64,000 nt of DNA from Ornithinibacillus halotolerans (GTDB taxonomy: Bacteria > Bacillota > Bacilli > Bacillales > Amphibacillaceae). This document shows positions 1 to 6,859 of the stretch, piece by piece. Below the pieces are notes generated by a model. The model had not been told where the DNA came from, ran no database searches, and saw nothing but the letters and a program-made list of their open reading frames with translations. The translations under genes and the position numbers were made by a program. Position 1 is the stretch's first letter, and the number at the start of each line of letters is the position of its first letter. Where the stretch lies: the NCBI RefSeq assembly GCF_014637405.1, contig NZ_BMEY01000003.1, positions 219,233-283,232 on the forward strand. Reading direction: 5' to 3'.

Positions 1-72
1 GCTTTAGCTCTGAGGAGGCTTACCAGCCGCCCACGGAAAGCGAAGTTTATTTCCGGGGCGGTATTATATGCA
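1..72. repeat. Intergenic GC-rich repeat, right-hand remnant
   Basis: This is the right part of a repeat family found four times in the window. Positions 5-60 match 26631-26686 almost base for base, including the core AGCCGCCCACGGAAAGCG and the terminal arm TTTCCGGGGC. The left arm lies beyond the window edge. It stands out from the AT-rich surroundings by its GC content and has no coding capacity. Confidence 0.8.
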
Positions 73-199
73 CTTTTCTTTTTTCAACCTCTCCCTTATA
101 GTTAAAAAAATGAATGAAGATCTTTAGAATAATCACCAAGTACATAGCCTATACATAAATTGAACTATACTAAATTATTTTTCAAAAGGATGTGTCTTT

Positions 200-1255
200 T
201 TGCCAAACAAACTAGGGTTTTATGTCACCGGAAATACAGCAGAAGGCTTTGTAAACTTCTTATCTACCAACACTTCCAACTTCCATCATCATATTATTTT
301 AAAACATCCATCACTAAAAGTTAAAACAACGATAATAAAAGAAATCATCAATCAATATGAAGCAACAAATGATCTCGAAGTTTTATATAGCTCCATCGGA
401 AATGAATTTTTAGAAGGTGTTATTATACGTGATAAAAAAATCGCCATTATTGATGAACGGATAGCAAGTGCAGATTTACCTGGCTCATTTGAAGTTGATT
501 TAACTTTATTTACGAATGACCATTTACTAACGGAAGATTTTTCAGCTGAGCGAGATAAAATACGAGAACTGACAGAAACAGCTTACAAAAATTTTCAAAC
601 AGGATTACGTATTCATGACGACTTAGAAAAGGTTTATATAAAAGAAATGAATTTCAAATTAGCCAATCAAGTTGCTGAGGAATTTGTAGACACGATACTT
701 AAAGACGTTCCGAAGCAAAATAGACAATCACAAATTGTCCATCGTCTTTTCGGTACGAATACGAAAGATGGTGTCGTTAATTGTGTTCCTGAAATTTTAA
801 GTCAATTGTCAAACAAGTACTTTATTAAAGGAAGAGCTGGTACTGGAAAATCTACATTTATGAAAAAAGTTATGGCTGCTTGCCAAGATAAAGGCTATGA
901 TATTGAACTATATCATTGTAGCTTTGACCCAAATAGTATTGATATGGTGCTCGTACGAGATCTAGAATTTTGTATTTTTGATAGTACAGACCCACATGAG
1001 TTCTTTCCTGAAGGACCAGGGGATTATGTAATAGATATGTATGAAAAAACGGTTACTCCAGGAACAGATGAAAAGTATGAGAAGGAAATAACGGAACTGA
1101 ATACTCGATACAAATCATACATGAAAAAAGGAGTCGCAAATTTAAAAGAAGCTGGAGAAATAATAGATTCATTGGAGCAGAGATTTGTAAGAAATCCAAA
1201 AGAAATCGAGAAAATTAAAACTTTTCTTGTTGGGAAAATATTAGATGAAGATTAA
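200..1255 (+). CDS. P-loop ATPase-like protein with internal duplication
   Basis: 351-residue protein of unknown role. It starts at TTG 200 behind AAAGGATG. A clear Walker A motif, GRAGTGKST, sits at about residues 211-219. The N-terminal half looks like a second copy of the same module: GNTAEGF near residue 11, then HHHIILKHPSLKVKTTI around 29-45 where the second copy has its P-loop, then LEGVIIRDKKIAIID at 71-85, which parallels IDMVLVRDLEFCIFD near 249-263. The first P-loop has lost its glycines, so only the second half should bind nucleotide. The layout recalls a family of uncharacterised Bacilli ATPases with two P-loop halves; that family link is from memory. No signal peptide or membrane segment. 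It stands alone, followed directly by a terminator. Confidence 0.75.
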   Translation: MPNKLGFYVTGNTAEGFVNFLSTNTSNFHHHIILKHPSLKVKTTIIKEIINQYEATNDLEVLYSSIGNEFLEGVIIRDKKIAIIDERIASADLPGSFEVDLTLFTNDHLLTEDFSAERDKIRELTETAYKNFQTGLRIHDDLEKVYIKEMNFKLANQVAEEFVDTILKDVPKQNRQSQIVHRLFGTNTKDGVVNCVPEILSQLSNKYFIKGRAGTGKSTFMKKVMAACQDKGYDIELYHCSFDPNSIDMVLVRDLEFCIFDSTDPHEFFPEGPGDYVIDMYEKTVTPGTDEKYEKEITELNTRYKSYMKKGVANLKEAGEIIDSLEQRFVRNPKEIEKIKTFLVGKILDED

Positions 1256-1286
1256 CCTGTGAGTAGATTACTTACAGGTTTTTCTT
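1254..1286 (+). terminator. Rho-independent terminator after the P-loop ATPase gene
   Basis: AACCTGTGAGTA (1254-1265) pairs with TACTTACAGGTT (1269-1280) with one G-U pair, followed by a T run. The stem begins inside the stop codon of the upstream gene. Confidence 0.85.
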
Positions 1287-1361
1287 TTTATTATAAATTT
1301 TTACGAATAATTATTAATTAAGGACATTTGGCCCAAAACTTAAACTAAATCAAAATTTCTC

Positions 1362-1390
1362 TTGATTTTATTTTGTAAATAATGTAGAAT
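1362..1390 (+). promoter_or_regulatory. SigA-type promoter for the first IDEAL-domain gene
   Basis: TTGATT (1362-1367) and TAGAAT (1385-1390) are separated by exactly 17 bp, about 45 bp upstream of the GTG start at 1436. Confidence 0.6.
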
Positions 1391-1435
1391 TAATTAACTG
1401 AAAATTTAGTTAATAAATCTTGGGAGGTGGACACC

Positions 1436-1873
1436 GTGATATCTGTTAAGATGCTTAAGCCATATTATATTAAGGCAGACGATCAATTTGTACGTATCAT
1501 ACTAGCATACCAATATTTTTCTGTCCTAATTAATAAAAAGGTATATCAGTTTATACCAATCGAAGCTAAAGAAATTCGCATCAACCGCAGAACACGTAAA
1601 GTCGAAAATGTCGGTAGTCGTTTTGCTTTTCAAAAAGGCAAGGAAATTATTTATATGACGATGACTGAACTAATGACGCTTCCCGATTTTCTAGAACAAT
1701 TAGATACTATTGCAAAACCGTATTATGAAGCTAAACATGAGGTGGATGAAGTAGAATCTGAAGCCAATGCTGTTATAGATGAATTAGAAAAACGAAATAT
1801 TAAACGATTAATCGATAAAGCGCTTGATGAACGTGATGAAGACACGTTTCGTGAACTAGTGAAGTTGTTATGA
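1436..1873 (+). CDS. IDEAL-domain protein (first of two tandem paralogues)
   Basis: 145 residues. The C-terminus carries an IDEAL-type motif (LIDKALDERDEDTFREL), a short helical motif known from Firmicute proteins of mostly unknown function. The N-terminal ~90 residues form a domain of unknown function rich in beta-prone segments (KPYYIKADDQF, VYQFIPIEAKE, INRRTRKVEN). I place the start at GTG 1436 instead of the in-frame GTG at 1427: GGGAGG at 1422-1427 is then well spaced, and the N-terminus lines up with the paralogue at 2019 (ISVKMLKPYY versus VTVKLLKPYC). It has its own promoter and terminator. Function unknown. Confidence 0.8.
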   Translation: MISVKMLKPYYIKADDQFVRIILAYQYFSVLINKKVYQFIPIEAKEIRINRRTRKVENVGSRFAFQKGKEIIYMTMTELMTLPDFLEQLDTIAKPYYEAKHEVDEVESEANAVIDELEKRNIKRLIDKALDERDEDTFRELVKLL

Positions 1874-1874
1874 T

Positions 1875-1930
1875 TCAAAAGGAGCATTTACCTGTACCTA
1901 TAAATTAGGCGGGCATGCTCCTTTTGATTT
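1875..1930 (+). terminator. Terminator between the IDEAL-domain paralogues
   Basis: TCAAAAGGAGCAT (1875-1887) pairs perfectly with ATGCTCCTTTTGA (1915-1927) across a 27-nt loop, followed by T-rich sequence. Confidence 0.7.
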
Positions 1931-2018
1931 ATTTTCAGAAGAAAAGGTTTCGTTTTAAGAATATAGGGAATTACACGTATTACAATTATTCCACTTGGAA
2001 GCATTGGGGGGAAGATAA

Positions 2019-2453
2019 ATGGTAACAGTTAAATTGTTAAAACCATATTGTATTAAAGCTGATATTGAATATGTTTATGTCCTATTAGAGGAAAGACAAT
2101 TTACTATTTCAATTCATGATGATGTTTACCAATTTGTACCTGAAAAATCAAGGGAGTTCATCATTAATCGCCGAACGAAAAAAATCGAAAACCTTGATGC
2201 AACATTTGCCTTTAAAAAAGATGATATTATTTTCTATTTATCTATGAATGAATTAATCAATATACCAGATTTTTTAATTAAACTATATTTTATTACGAAA
2301 CCTCATATGGAATACAAACAAATTGAAAATATTAATGACGACATAAATGTAATTATCGATGAACTTGAACAACAAAACATTAAGCGATTGATCGATAAAG
2401 CATTAGACGAACGTAACGAAGAAGCCTTTTATGACTTAATTACACTATTGTAG
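2019..2453 (+). CDS. IDEAL-domain protein (second of two tandem paralogues)
   Basis: 144 residues, co-linear with the protein at 1436-1873 over its whole length. Shared blocks include KPY-IKAD, VYQF-P, INRRT-K-EN, FAF-K and the near-identical C-terminal IDEAL motif LIDKALDERNEEAF. ATG 2019 follows GGGGGGA. The pair arose by tandem duplication and has diverged most in the middle. Each copy has its own terminator, so they are probably separate transcripts. Small cytosolic protein, function unknown; the IDEAL motif suggests a protein-protein interaction role, which is inference. Confidence 0.8.
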   Translation: MVTVKLLKPYCIKADIEYVYVLLEERQFTISIHDDVYQFVPEKSREFIINRRTKKIENLDATFAFKKDDIIFYLSMNELINIPDFLIKLYFITKPHMEYKQIENINDDINVIIDELEQQNIKRLIDKALDERNEEAFYDLITLL

Positions 2454-2455
2454 AA

Positions 2456-2486
2456 GGAAGGCAGCTAATAAAAATGGCTGCTTTCC
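2456..2486 (+). terminator. Hairpin after the second IDEAL-domain gene
   Basis: GGAAGGCAGC (2456-2465) pairs with GCTGCTTTCC (2477-2486) with one wobble. Only a weak T run follows, so termination may be partial. Confidence 0.6.
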
Positions 2487-2756
2487 GATTTCGATAAAAT
2501 ACCTCAAGTTAGATAATTCCACTAGATCCCTTCTAAAAAGCTTTTTTAAAGCGCCTTTCTTACCAGAATAAGTCTCCACTTCTAAAACCGCACAATAGTA
2601 CAAACTTCCTAGGATTAGTTAGAACGATTAATATTTATAATATAACTTAAGCCTTTATCAGCATGCACAAGCGTTCTTAATAGTGGATGAAAAATTCTTT
2701 AAAAAATACAAAATAGTAAGTAAATTAAAGAAATTGAAAGAAATTAAAAGCAAAAT

Positions 2757-2880
2757 GTTCTTTTTAACGAAAAAACGGCCGAATTTGGGATTTTTGTTTC
2801 TGAGTAAAATAGCCTATACTTCAAATTAAGTTGTTCTTTATAAGGAACAAAAGCACATCTTCTAAAGAACGATGGTGTTT
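2757..2880 (+). promoter_or_regulatory. Candidate promoter and SinR operator cluster of the tasA locus
   Basis: A promoter-like pair TTTTGT (2792-2797) and TATACT (2815-2820), spaced 17 bp, predicts a start near 2827. Just downstream lies the 16-bp inverted repeat GTTCTTTATAAGGAAC (2833-2848). The SinR recognition heptamer in B. subtilis is GTTCTYT, used there as inverted repeats with a 2-bp centre; this site has the same geometry with one changed base in the right arm. Further perfect heptamers occur at 2757-2763 and, inverted, at 2874-2880. Since sinI and sinR lie at the other end of this gene cluster, repression of tasA by SinR is likely. Binding itself is inferred. Confidence 0.65.
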
Positions 2881-3002
2881 AACTAGTTAGATACATATGG
2901 GAATTCTTGATTAGAGATTCCCCGGCACTTTTAGATTGTGGCCAGATTTAAAAGTGTGTATTGTTCTGAAAAAATTAAATTATTTTTAGGAGGAATTCGA
3001 GA
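2881..3002 (+). promoter_or_regulatory. Structured 5' leader of tasA
   Basis: The predicted transcript has an untranslated leader of about 175 nt. Two hairpins are visible: GGGAAT (2899-2904) with ATTCCC (2917-2922), and CACTTTTA (2926-2933) with TAAAAGTG (2949-2956). TAGGAGGAATT (about 2987-2997) provides the ribosome binding site. From 2487 to about 2756 I see only AT-rich sequence with no gene. Confidence 0.45.
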
Positions 3003-3635
3003 ATGAGTATTAAGAAAAAATTAGGTATGGGTATTGCAGCAGCAGCACTAGGTATTTCATTAGTTGGTGGAGGAACATGGGCTTACTTTAGTGACACGGA
3101 AGTATCAAACAATAGCTTTGCAGCTGGTACTTTAGATTTAGCTGTGAATCCTTCAGTAGTAATTGATGTGGATAACTTGAAGCCTGGAGATACAATGGTT
3201 CGCGAATTCGTATTAGAAAATAATGGATCTTTAGATATTTCATCTATCGACCTTGCAACTGCATATAACGTTATCGACGCTAAAGGTGATAACGTAGATG
3301 ACTTTGGTAAACATATTAAAGTACTATTCTTAGAGAATGCTGATAAGACTGGTGACGGATGGGTAATTGGAGATTATAACGATGTAATCTCTGAAACTAC
3401 ATTATATGATTTACAAAATATGACTCCAGATGCGTCTGAAAACCTACAACACTGGATCACTTGGTTATTTGGTCTAAATGGTGAAGGCAGTGGTTTAGCA
3501 GCTGGTACTAGTGACCAAATGTACGTAGCATTCGAATTCGTTGATAATGATGCAGACCAAAACGAATTCCAAGGCGATTCTCTAGAGCTTGAGTGGACTT
3601 TCACAGCTCACCAAACTGAAGGTGAACTTAGATAA
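3003..3635 (+). CDS. tasA: TasA/CalY-family amyloid matrix protein
   Basis: 210 residues, usual length for the camelysin/TasA/CalY family (peptidase family M73), which forms extracellular amyloid fibres in Bacillus biofilms. The N-terminus is a SipW-type signal peptide: KKK, a hydrophobic stretch, then GGGTWA with predicted cleavage after Ala27 and the typical mature start YFSDTE. The mature domain contains NLKPGD (about 59-64) and NEFQGDSLELEW near the C-terminus. It is first in a cluster with tapA, sipW and a TasA-like wall protein, whereas in B. subtilis tasA comes last (tapA-sipW-tasA). Probably repressed by SinR through the upstream operator. The choice between the names tasA and calY is not settled by sequence. 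Confidence 0.92.
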   Translation: MSIKKKLGMGIAAAALGISLVGGGTWAYFSDTEVSNNSFAAGTLDLAVNPSVVIDVDNLKPGDTMVREFVLENNGSLDISSIDLATAYNVIDAKGDNVDDFGKHIKVLFLENADKTGDGWVIGDYNDVISETTLYDLQNMTPDASENLQHWITWLFGLNGEGSGLAAGTSDQMYVAFEFVDNDADQNEFQGDSLELEWTFTAHQTEGELR

Positions 3636-3648
3636 GTATAATGGATTA

Positions 3649-3673
3649 AGAGGAGAACTAACCCTTCTCCTCT
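3649..3673 (+). terminator. Hairpin just after tasA
   Basis: AGAGGAGAA (3649-3657) and TTCTCCTCT (3665-3673) form a perfect 9-bp stem with a 7-nt loop. The sequence behind it is only moderately T-rich, so it may be a partial terminator. Confidence 0.6.
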
Positions 3674-3708
3674 CTTCCAATTTCTATAAAATCTCTAACA
3701 AATGCATT

Positions 3709-3760
3709 TATTTTACTTTATTAAGAATATCACCCTTGGTGTTCTTAATAAAGTAAAATA
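3709..3760 (+). terminator. Long hairpin between tasA and tapA
   Basis: A perfect 19-bp inverted repeat (3709-3727 with 3742-3760, beginning TATTTTACTTTA) is capped by a CACC/GGTG stem with a CTT loop, a 3-nt bulge lying between. It ends only 14 nt before the tapA ribosome binding site. It could partly terminate transcription or protect the tasA message from 3' decay, giving more TasA than TapA. That role is inference. Confidence 0.65.
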
Positions 3761-3786
3761 TATTCGCTTTATAAGGAGGAAAGTCC

Positions 3787-4608
3787 GTGAGAATGAGTCG
3801 CCTTCGTAAATTTAACAGGCATAAAAAGAAGAAATTAATAGTAATGGGGAAATTAGTGCTAATTTTTTATTTAGCTTTATTTTCATTTACCTATTTAACT
3901 GGTGGAACGATAGCCTATTTTAATACTAGTTCTACAGGTACACTTACATTTACAGCAGCTGATACATGGTTTGATGGGAGTAATCTAGTGTTTATCGATA
4001 AGCCTGTCCAAAACGTAAAAGCTTGTCCAGAAGTAGAAATATCAACCAGATTAAAGAATGAAGGAATTAAAATGTCGGGGACAACGAAATATGAGATTTA
4101 CTTTACTAACGATAAAGGAAATCCAAAAAATCATGGGGAATTAATTGTAAATAATGGAATTGTTCCTCCTCTCGATAATGGTGAAGTAACGGAATTGACA
4201 CATCTAGCTAAAGAAGCGGGCTTTTATACATTCAAAGTATACCAGCGAGAAGGGTATGAAGGTAAGTCAAGTGAAATTTGGAGCAAAAAAATCCATGTAA
4301 ACTGTAATGCGGCAAAACCAAATAATGATGAACAAGTACAAGATGATACAGTCGAGAACGAAGAACAAGCAAATGAAGAAGTAAATTCTGAAACAGAAGA
4401 AAAATCGAATTCCGATAATTCCCAACCAGATGAAAATAAAGAAGAGCAAAATGAATCCAATCAACAATCAGAAGAACCAGAGACAGTTGAAGAAGAGCAA
4501 AATGCAGAAGAGGAATCTACTAGTCCAGATGCTTCAACGAGCGATGGTCAGGCAGAAGTGAATGATCAAGAAGAAATTACTGAGCAAGGAGATGAAAATA
4601 AGGAATAA
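3787..4608 (+). CDS. tapA: TapA-like amyloid fibre assembly and anchoring protein
   Basis: 273 residues (B. subtilis TapA has 253). The N-terminus is basic, then hydrophobic, ending in TGGTIA with a SipW-type site after Ala43 and the mature start YFNTSS. The core has two cysteines (Cys80 and Cys173) that can form the domain disulfide, and the segment GFYTFKVYQREGYEG before Cys173, which closely resembles GIYAFKVYKPAGYP in TapA. Residues from about 177 to 273 are a disordered Glu/Asn/Gln-rich tail, as in TapA. GTG 3787 follows AAGGAGGA by 6 nt; ATG 3793 is an alternative. TapA promotes TasA fibre formation and attaches fibres to the cell. Confidence 0.85.
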   Translation: MRMSRLRKFNRHKKKKLIVMGKLVLIFYLALFSFTYLTGGTIAYFNTSSTGTLTFTAADTWFDGSNLVFIDKPVQNVKACPEVEISTRLKNEGIKMSGTTKYEIYFTNDKGNPKNHGELIVNNGIVPPLDNGEVTELTHLAKEAGFYTFKVYQREGYEGKSSEIWSKKIHVNCNAAKPNNDEQVQDDTVENEEQANEEVNSETEEKSNSDNSQPDENKEEQNESNQQSEEPETVEEEQNAEEESTSPDASTSDGQAEVNDQEEITEQGDENKE

Positions 4609-4680
4609 CATAGTTTGATAATAACAAGTATGACGAAAAGAAGACCTAAAGTTATTTTTAGTAAGGAAGGTGTAAAACGA

Positions 4681-5274
4681 ATGAAGAAACCAATCACAAA
4701 AAAAATCCTTAGTTTTCTTAATCATGCTACAACTGTAGTACTTTTCCTAGTATTAATTTCTATGACTGTTATGGTAGTCTCTACGAAAGCATCTGGTGGA
4801 GAGCCTGAAATATTTGGTCATCAATTAAAGACAGTACTTTCTGGATCCATGGAGCCAGGAATTAAGACAGGATCGATTATCGCAGTAAAACCTGGTGGAG
4901 ATATGACAAGATTTAAGCCGGGTGATGTTATTACGTTCCAAGAGGAAGATGGGAAGATAATTACCCACAGAATAACAGAAGTTTTAGAAAGTGGAGAAAA
5001 TACGATGTACCGAACAAAAGGGGATAATAACAATGCAGAGGATATAAATCCAGTCCTATCAGAGAATGTCCTCGCTGAATATACTGGTTTTACTATTCCA
5101 TATGCCGGATACTTTATTAGCTTTGCACAATCACAGAATGGGGCATTGCTACTTCTTATCCCAGGATTTCTCCTTATTGGTTATGCTGGTATAACGATTT
5201 GGAGGGCGATTAGAGAATTAGAGGTGCCAAGTAAAGAAAATAAAGAAGAAGAAAAGAATACTAGTTTAACGTAA
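4681..5274 (+). CDS. sipW: ER-type signal peptidase SipW
   Basis: 197 residues from ATG 4681, preceded by AAGGAAGG; an upstream in-frame ATG at 4615 has no ribosome binding site. It is a membrane-bound type I signal peptidase of the archaeal/ER subfamily. The catalytic serine lies in SGSMEPG (Ser56) and the general base is a histidine in ITHRITE (His96), where ordinary bacterial signal peptidases have lysine. There is one N-terminal membrane segment (about 17-38) and one C-terminal (about 155-175), then a basic/acidic tail. It should process the TasA and TapA precursors encoded just upstream, both of which carry GG-T-A-YF type cleavage sites. Confidence 0.95.
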   Translation: MKKPITKKILSFLNHATTVVLFLVLISMTVMVVSTKASGGEPEIFGHQLKTVLSGSMEPGIKTGSIIAVKPGGDMTRFKPGDVITFQEEDGKIITHRITEVLESGENTMYRTKGDNNNAEDINPVLSENVLAEYTGFTIPYAGYFISFAQSQNGALLLLIPGFLLIGYAGITIWRAIRELEVPSKENKEEEKNTSLT

Positions 5275-5319
5275 TTACTAGTGTAATATAAATATTTTGC
5301 CTACAAAGGGGGCAATCAC

Positions 5320-6069
5320 TTGAAACGGTTATTGTTGGTATGTATCCTATCCATTTCGATTATCGTGGTCGTTTTTAGCCCAAAGCACAGTCTTGCCGAT
5401 AGTGCAGAGGGAAAACACGATATCGATATTAGTCTTTCACCAAGTGACGTATTGTTTGACCTGAAAAATATGAAACCGGGAGATTGGGCACCGAGAACAT
5501 TGACGGTTAACAATAAAGGGAAATTAGACTTTGAATATCAGATGTCGATTACCAATGAAGGCGACTACATGTTATTTAATGAGCTAGTATTAGAGGTTGC
5601 GGATGGTAATAACGAATTATGGAATGGCAAATTGAAAGATTTTAATGGATTATCGAATCGAAGTCTTAAAGCTAATGAAAGTGAAGATCTTGAATTTACA
5701 CTTCGTTTCCCTGAAGAACTTGGCAATGAATTTCAAGGTAAAGAAGTACACTTTAAGCTAGTCTTTGTCGCAGAGGGTAAAGAAGAGGGGCAAGATGACA
5801 CTGAAAATCCAGGGGATGACCCATCTGATTCAGAAGATCCTGATGATGAAGGTGGAGTGAAAGGTATTGATAAAGAAACAAATGATAAAGATACAGAATC
5901 TGTTGATGGTATTGTAAACGACGGTGATAGTTCAGGTGGTAGTACACTTCCCAATACAGCAGCAAATATGTTTAATTATATCTTTATAGGTGCATATTTA
6001 CTTATAATTGGTGGGCTTATTTTTCTAATTTCTTTGAAGAGAAAGAGATCCAAGGTGAGTGAAATTTGA
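5320..6069 (+). CDS. Sortase-anchored TasA-like wall protein (LPNTA signal)
   Basis: 249 residues, TTG start at 5320 behind AAAGGGGG. Layout: ordinary signal peptide (cleavage probably after SLA, near residue 26); a TasA-like domain (about 35-145); an acidic linker (about 146-207); then LPNTA at 210-214, a hydrophobic segment and the basic end KRKRSK, which is a complete sortase sorting signal. The domain shares with the TasA encoded at 3003 the motif DLKNMKPGD (TasA: DVDNLKPGD) and NEFQG near its end. LPNTA-type signals are used by class D sortases in Bacillus; no sortase gene is in the window. It may tether fibres covalently to peptidoglycan, which is inference. Confidence 0.8.
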   Translation: MKRLLLVCILSISIIVVVFSPKHSLADSAEGKHDIDISLSPSDVLFDLKNMKPGDWAPRTLTVNNKGKLDFEYQMSITNEGDYMLFNELVLEVADGNNELWNGKLKDFNGLSNRSLKANESEDLEFTLRFPEELGNEFQGKEVHFKLVFVAEGKEEGQDDTENPGDDPSDSEDPDDEGGVKGIDKETNDKDTESVDGIVNDGDSSGGSTLPNTAANMFNYIFIGAYLLIIGGLIFLISLKRKRSKVSEI

Positions 6070-6163
6070 TTTTTCGCAAAATTCTACATTTATATTAGGA
6101 TCCTCCTACAAAACTAGAAGAGTTTAGACAAAAGAAGACACACAAAGTGTACTAGATATTTAG

Positions 6164-6257
6164 TATAATAGACTTAAATTATTTCATCTGTAAAAGGCGA
6201 ACTACCTGGAAAATAGGGTGTAAAGACTTAGGTTAATTTAATTCTTCACAGGTAGTT
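6164..6257 (+). promoter_or_regulatory. Region upstream of sinI: -10 element and inverted repeat
   Basis: A TATAAT (6164-6169) without an obvious -35 box could start a sinI-sinR transcript. Behind it AACTACCTG (6200-6208) and CAGGTAGTT (6249-6257) form a 9-bp inverted repeat with a 40-nt loop, followed by AGTTTTAT. This may end the matrix operon or attenuate sinI. No convincing Spo0A box was found. Confidence 0.4.
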
Positions 6258-6294
6258 AGTTTTATAGATGTGACGATATGGGGGATGGGATATT

Positions 6295-6417
6295 TTGAGT
6301 AAAGTAATTGATGTAGTAAAACTTGATCTAGAATGGATACAATTAATTAGGGAGGCGAAGGAATTAGGGATGAGTATTGAGGATGTAAGAACTTTTCTTA
6401 CAGAAGCGAAACATTAA
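6295..6417 (+). CDS. sinI: SinI-like antirepressor (short form)
   Basis: 40-residue ORF starting at TTG 6295 after GGGGGATGGGA. The protein SKVIDVVKLDLEWIQLI... matches the SinI core: LDLEW, EAK and a second helix IEDVRTFL. It also parallels the C-terminal dimerisation helices of the SinR encoded next to it (DGEWLQIVKEAMESG). In B. subtilis SinI (57 residues) binds SinR through these helices and takes it off DNA. This copy lacks the C-terminal extension but keeps the whole interaction core. It lies 88 nt upstream of sinR in the same direction. Confidence 0.85.
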   Translation: MSKVIDVVKLDLEWIQLIREAKELGMSIEDVRTFLTEAKH

Positions 6418-6505
6418 TACATAATACTTTTTCTTTATTTTCTGTACTTTATATAGAACTGCTCACCTAATTGTGATATAATTTCGCTGAAAGAGGTGAG
6501 TCGAC

Positions 6506-6832
6506 TTGATCGGAGAAAAAATCAAACAACTTCGTAAAGAAAAGAAAATGTCCATATCTGAACTCGCTGAAAAAGCTAATGTAGCAAAATCATATTTAAG
6601 CTCAATCGAACGTAACCTCCAGTCGAATCCATCCATCCAGTTTATTGAGAAAGTAAGTGCGGTACTAGGTGTCTCCGTAAATGAGCTTATTAATACTGGG
6701 GAATCTGTTGAACTTGAAGATTTAGATGGTGAATGGCTACAAATTGTGAAAGAAGCTATGGAATCAGGTGTGTCAAAAGAGGAATTTAAGAACTTTCTTG
6801 AATTTAATAAATGGAGAAAACATAATAATTAA
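6506..6832 (+). CDS. sinR: SinR, master repressor of biofilm genes
   Basis: 108 residues (B. subtilis 111), TTG start at 6506 behind AAAGAGGTGAG. An N-terminal helix-turn-helix of the XRE type (about 1-65) contains LAEKANVAKSYLSSIERN and NPSIQFIEKVSAVLGVSV, nearly identical to SinR. The C-terminal part (about 74-104) is the SinI-like dimerisation domain EWLQIVKEAMESGVSKEEF. It binds GTTCTYT sites; such sites lie upstream of tasA at 2757-2880. Gene order sinI-sinR next to the matrix genes supports a self-contained switch. A strong terminator follows. Confidence 0.95.
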   Translation: MIGEKIKQLRKEKKMSISELAEKANVAKSYLSSIERNLQSNPSIQFIEKVSAVLGVSVNELINTGESVELEDLDGEWLQIVKEAMESGVSKEEFKNFLEFNKWRKHNN

Positions 6833-6859
6833 AAACCGTACCCGTGTACGGTTTTTTTA
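6831..6859 (+). terminator. Terminator after sinR
   Basis: AAAAACCGTAC (6831-6841), a CCGT loop, then GTACGG and a run of seven T. Confidence 0.92.
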
